Origin: an uncultured Collinsella sp.
GTDB lineage: Bacteria > Actinomycetota > Coriobacteriia > Coriobacteriales > Coriobacteriaceae
Assembly: GCA_900550825.1 (NCBI GenBank)
Contig: URTZ01000027.1
Coordinates: forward strand, 1 to 15,962
Direction of reading: 5' to 3'
Length of the DNA: 15,962 nt
Positions 14,426 through 15,962 of this stretch are shown here, one piece after another. The notes under the pieces are model-generated. The model saw nothing but the letters and a program-made list of their open reading frames with translations, was not told the origin of the DNA and searched no databases. The position numbers and the translations under genes were made by a program. Positions within the stretch are counted from its first letter, which is position 1, and every line of letters starts with the position of its first letter.

Positions 14426-15388
14426 CTACTCGTGGATGCGGGTACCGGAGAGGCCAGCCATGGTCTCGGCGGCCTTGTCCAGAGCGCCGATGATGCAGGT
14501 GCGGCCCTTGCGGGAACGGGCGAACTTGATGGCAGCGCGGACCTTGGGCTCCATGGAACCCTTGCCGAACTGGCCCTCGTCGGCCAGGCGCTCGGCCTCG
14601 TCGGCGGTGAGGTCCTCGAGCTCCTCCTGGTTGGGCTTGCCAAAGTTGATGGCGACATGCTCAACGGCGGTCAGCAGGAACAGAACGTCGGCGTCGCAGT
14701 CCTCGGCCAGCAGCTCGCCGCCCAGGTCCTTGTCGATGACGGCGGGAACGCCCTTGTAGCAGCCCTTGTTCTCGTAGTCGCGGACGACGGGAATGCCGCC
14801 GCCACCGCAGGCGATGACGATGAACTCGTTGTCGAGCAGGTTAAGGATGGAGTCAGCCTCGACGATCTTCTTGGGATCGGGGGAGGCGACGACGCGACGC
14901 CAGCCGCGGCCGGAATCCTCGACGAAGACCTTGGAGGGATCCTCGGCCATGAACTCCTTGGCCTGCTCCTCGGTGTAGAAGGGGCCGATCGGCTTGGTCG
15001 GGTTCTTGAACGCGGGATCGTCGGGGTCGCACTCGATCTGGGTGACGACGGTGGCGGCGTGCCAACGCTTATAGCGCTTGTGCATCTCGCGGCCGATGCC
15101 CTGCTGCAGGTGATAACCAATGTAGCCCTGGGACATGGCGCCGCACTCGGGCAGCGGCATCTCGGGGGTACCGATGGCATCGTGGGCAGCGGCGAAGGCG
15201 TTCTGGATCATGCCGACCTGCGGGCCGTTGCCGTGGGTGATGATGATCTCATTGCCCTGCTCGATGAGACCGAGGAGAGCGTGGGCGGTGTTGCTCACGG
15301 CCTCGATCTGCTCGACGGGGTTGTTGCCGAGGGCGTTGCCGCCAAGGGCGACGACAATACGATCGGGCTTGCCAAGAGGCTTAGACAT
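14426..15388 (-). CDS. arcC: Carbamate kinase
   Basis: The 320-residue enzyme interconverts carbamoyl phosphate plus ADP and carbamate plus ATP in the cytosol. This is the energy-yielding last step of arginine deiminase, agmatine or allantoin-type pathways. Signatures of the amino-acid kinase fold are all present: VVALGGNALG (12-21), ITHGNGPQVG (50-59), IACGGGGIPVV (192-202), VIDKDLGGELLA (217-228) and GKGSMEPKV (275-283). Length is normal for ArcC (about 310). ATG 15388 has a GAAAGGA site 8 nt ahead; the longer frame to 15424 reads through that leader and lacks a site. It is transcribed alone: upstream is a long gene-free region, downstream its own terminator. No arginine deiminase or carbamoyltransferase gene is seen, so the source of carbamoyl phosphate lies elsewhere. 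Confidence 0.95.
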   Translation of the reverse strand: MSKPLGKPDRIVVALGGNALGNNPVEQIEAVSNTAHALLGLIEQGNEIIITHGNGPQVGMIQNAFAAAHDAIGTPEMPLPECGAMSQGYIGYHLQQGIGREMHKRYKRWHAATVVTQIECDPDDPAFKNPTKPIGPFYTEEQAKEFMAEDPSKVFVEDSGRGWRRVVASPDPKKIVEADSILNLLDNEFIVIACGGGGIPVVRDYENKGCYKGVPAVIDKDLGGELLAEDCDADVLFLLTAVEHVAINFGKPNQEELEDLTADEAERLADEGQFGKGSMEPKVRAAIKFARSRKGRTCIIGALDKAAETMAGLSGTRIHE

Positions 15389-15423
15389 TGCTGGAATCCT
15401 TTCTGTAAAAGGCCTACAACCCA

Positions 15424-15461
15424 TTAATAACCCGCGTCCGTGCGATACGCGAGTTTATTAA
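15424..15461. promoter_or_regulatory. Imperfect dyad in the arcC leader/promoter
   Basis: TTAATAA (15424-15430) and TTATTAA (15455-15461) form outer arms, with CGCG/CGCG (15433-15436, 15448-15451) inside. It ends 35 nt before the arcC start codon, suiting a regulator site or a leader hairpin. No specific regulator can be named. Confidence 0.35.
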
Positions 15462-15710
15462 GGTTTATATTCTCTTTATCGCTCATTTTATTCATTTTGA
15501 AAATAGCGGAACGGTGAACGGTCGTTTTTGTCCGCTCAGCGTACAGAACTCCAGCTCAGACATATCTACGTAATTTACGTGCGACTTTATTTAAATGAAG
15601 CGAGGATTATGTCGGATTATGCAAACTACATCTCTGCTAAACACAAAACGGACAGCGCAATATCTTACTCGCGCTATACGAGATTCTATGCACTTATAAG
15701 TCGAGTATGC

Positions 15711-15735
15711 ACCCCTGCAAAAACAAGGGGCTTTT
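15711..15735 (+). terminator. Weak terminator-like hairpin
   Basis: CCCCT (15712-15716) pairs with AGGGG (15726-15730) around an A-rich loop, followed by CTTTT. The stem is only 5 bp. It might end a short plus-strand transcript from the A/T-rich region to its left. Confidence 0.3.
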
Positions 15736-15814
15736 CATCCAGCAAAAGGAATAAAGAAGCGCTCCGAAAAGGCGGCAACAACCACGCCCCCATCCATCCC
15801 CAAAGTGGCGCGAG

Positions 15815-15902
15815 GTTTCGCGGCAAAGCCGCGAAACAGCGAAAGGGACGGAATACCCGGCCAACTACGTCCTTCATCCGCCCACACAATCCAAGGACGT
15901 AG
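15815..15902. repeat. Two neighbouring inverted repeats
   Basis: GTTTCGCGG (15815-15823) pairs with CCGCGAAAC (15829-15837) around CAAAG. Shortly after, CTACGTCCTT (15865-15874) pairs perfectly with AAGGACGTAG (15893-15902) around 18 nt. Neither is followed by a T-run, so they are not ordinary terminators. They may be an intergenic repeat or part of a structured RNA. Confidence 0.5.
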
Positions 15903-15962
15903 TCGTAGCAGGATCTGAGGGCTGACCTTCGCGGACGTCCTCGGACATGAAAGAACCCCCGC

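Larger units (their letters stand above)
15389..15962. other. Gene-free region upstream of arcC, A/T-rich then dyad-rich
   Basis: This 574-base stretch holds no convincing gene. Bases 15420-15710 are clearly richer in A/T than the rest of the window and should contain the arcC promoter; several TATAAA- or AATAAA-like hexamers prevent a single choice. A plus-strand frame with an AGGA site and ATG at 15609 (97 residues) has no recognisable domain and runs through the inverted repeats, so I do not call it. The right edge (GAAAGAACCCCCGC) looks like half of a terminator of a gene outside the window. Confidence 0.5.

Noticed and set aside
15470..15510. ArgR-like box (TGAATAAAA) before arcC
   Set aside because: Only one half of the ArgR palindrome fits; the other half (ATTCA) is missing.
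15686..15889. Minus-strand frame of 67 codons upstream of arcC
   Set aside because: It covers the same inverted repeats, has no ribosome binding site and no family resemblance.
15609..15902. Plus-strand frame of 97 codons with an AGGA site
   Set aside because: No recognisable domain. It runs through three inverted repeats, and the C-terminal half reads like translated repeat DNA.

Overview
The window looks like chromosomal DNA from a high-GC member of the Coriobacteriia (Actinomycetota), most likely Collinsella or a close relative. This is inferred from base composition, gene content and codon use, not from a marker gene. All protein genes between about 1.2 and 12.8 kb lie on the minus strand. 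The plus strand carries only an IS30-type transposase tail at the left edge and a membrane-anchored C39-like peptidase gene near 13-14 kb.

Layout: (1) 1-1200 holds the C-terminal end of an IS30-family transposase, then tRNA-Asp(GTC) on the minus strand with its own terminator and an A/T-rich promoter, then a 144-bp imperfect palindrome. (2) 1204-5083 holds a YfcE-type metallophosphoesterase, preceded in transcription order by a three-gene set of GT2-like glycosyltransferase, LytS-type histidine kinase and LytTR response regulator. Glycosyltransferase and kinase overlap by 4 nt (ATGA). (3) 5255-7560 holds a UMF1/Atg22-type MFS transporter and a zinc-dependent phospholipase C-like protein. (4) 7653-9811 holds a second LytS/LytTR pair, clearly paralogous to the first. 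(5) 9930-12790 holds an amidohydrolase and the APC amino-acid permease upstream of it. (6) 13145-14146 is the C39-like peptidase gene, followed by a 117-bp element with 22-bp perfect inverted arms. (7) 14426-15388 is carbamate kinase (arcC) with a textbook terminator. (8) 15389-15962 has no convincing gene but several dyads.

The two sensor/regulator pairs dominate the window. Each kinase has two N-terminal membrane helices, a GAF-like region and a LytS-type catalytic core. Each regulator has a receiver and a LytTR DNA-binding domain. In both operons a terminator-like hairpin lies between the best -10 candidate and the ribosome binding site, so premature termination in the leader is a reasonable hypothesis. 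Permease and amidohydrolase probably import and cleave an amino-acid-like amide or peptide. The nearby carbamate kinase would fit ATP generation from carbamoyl phosphate, but no carbamoyltransferase is present here.

No CRISPR array, phage module or recognisable defence system is visible. The most unusual items are the palindromic intergenic elements, the kinase operon leaders and the glycosyltransferase-kinase coupling.
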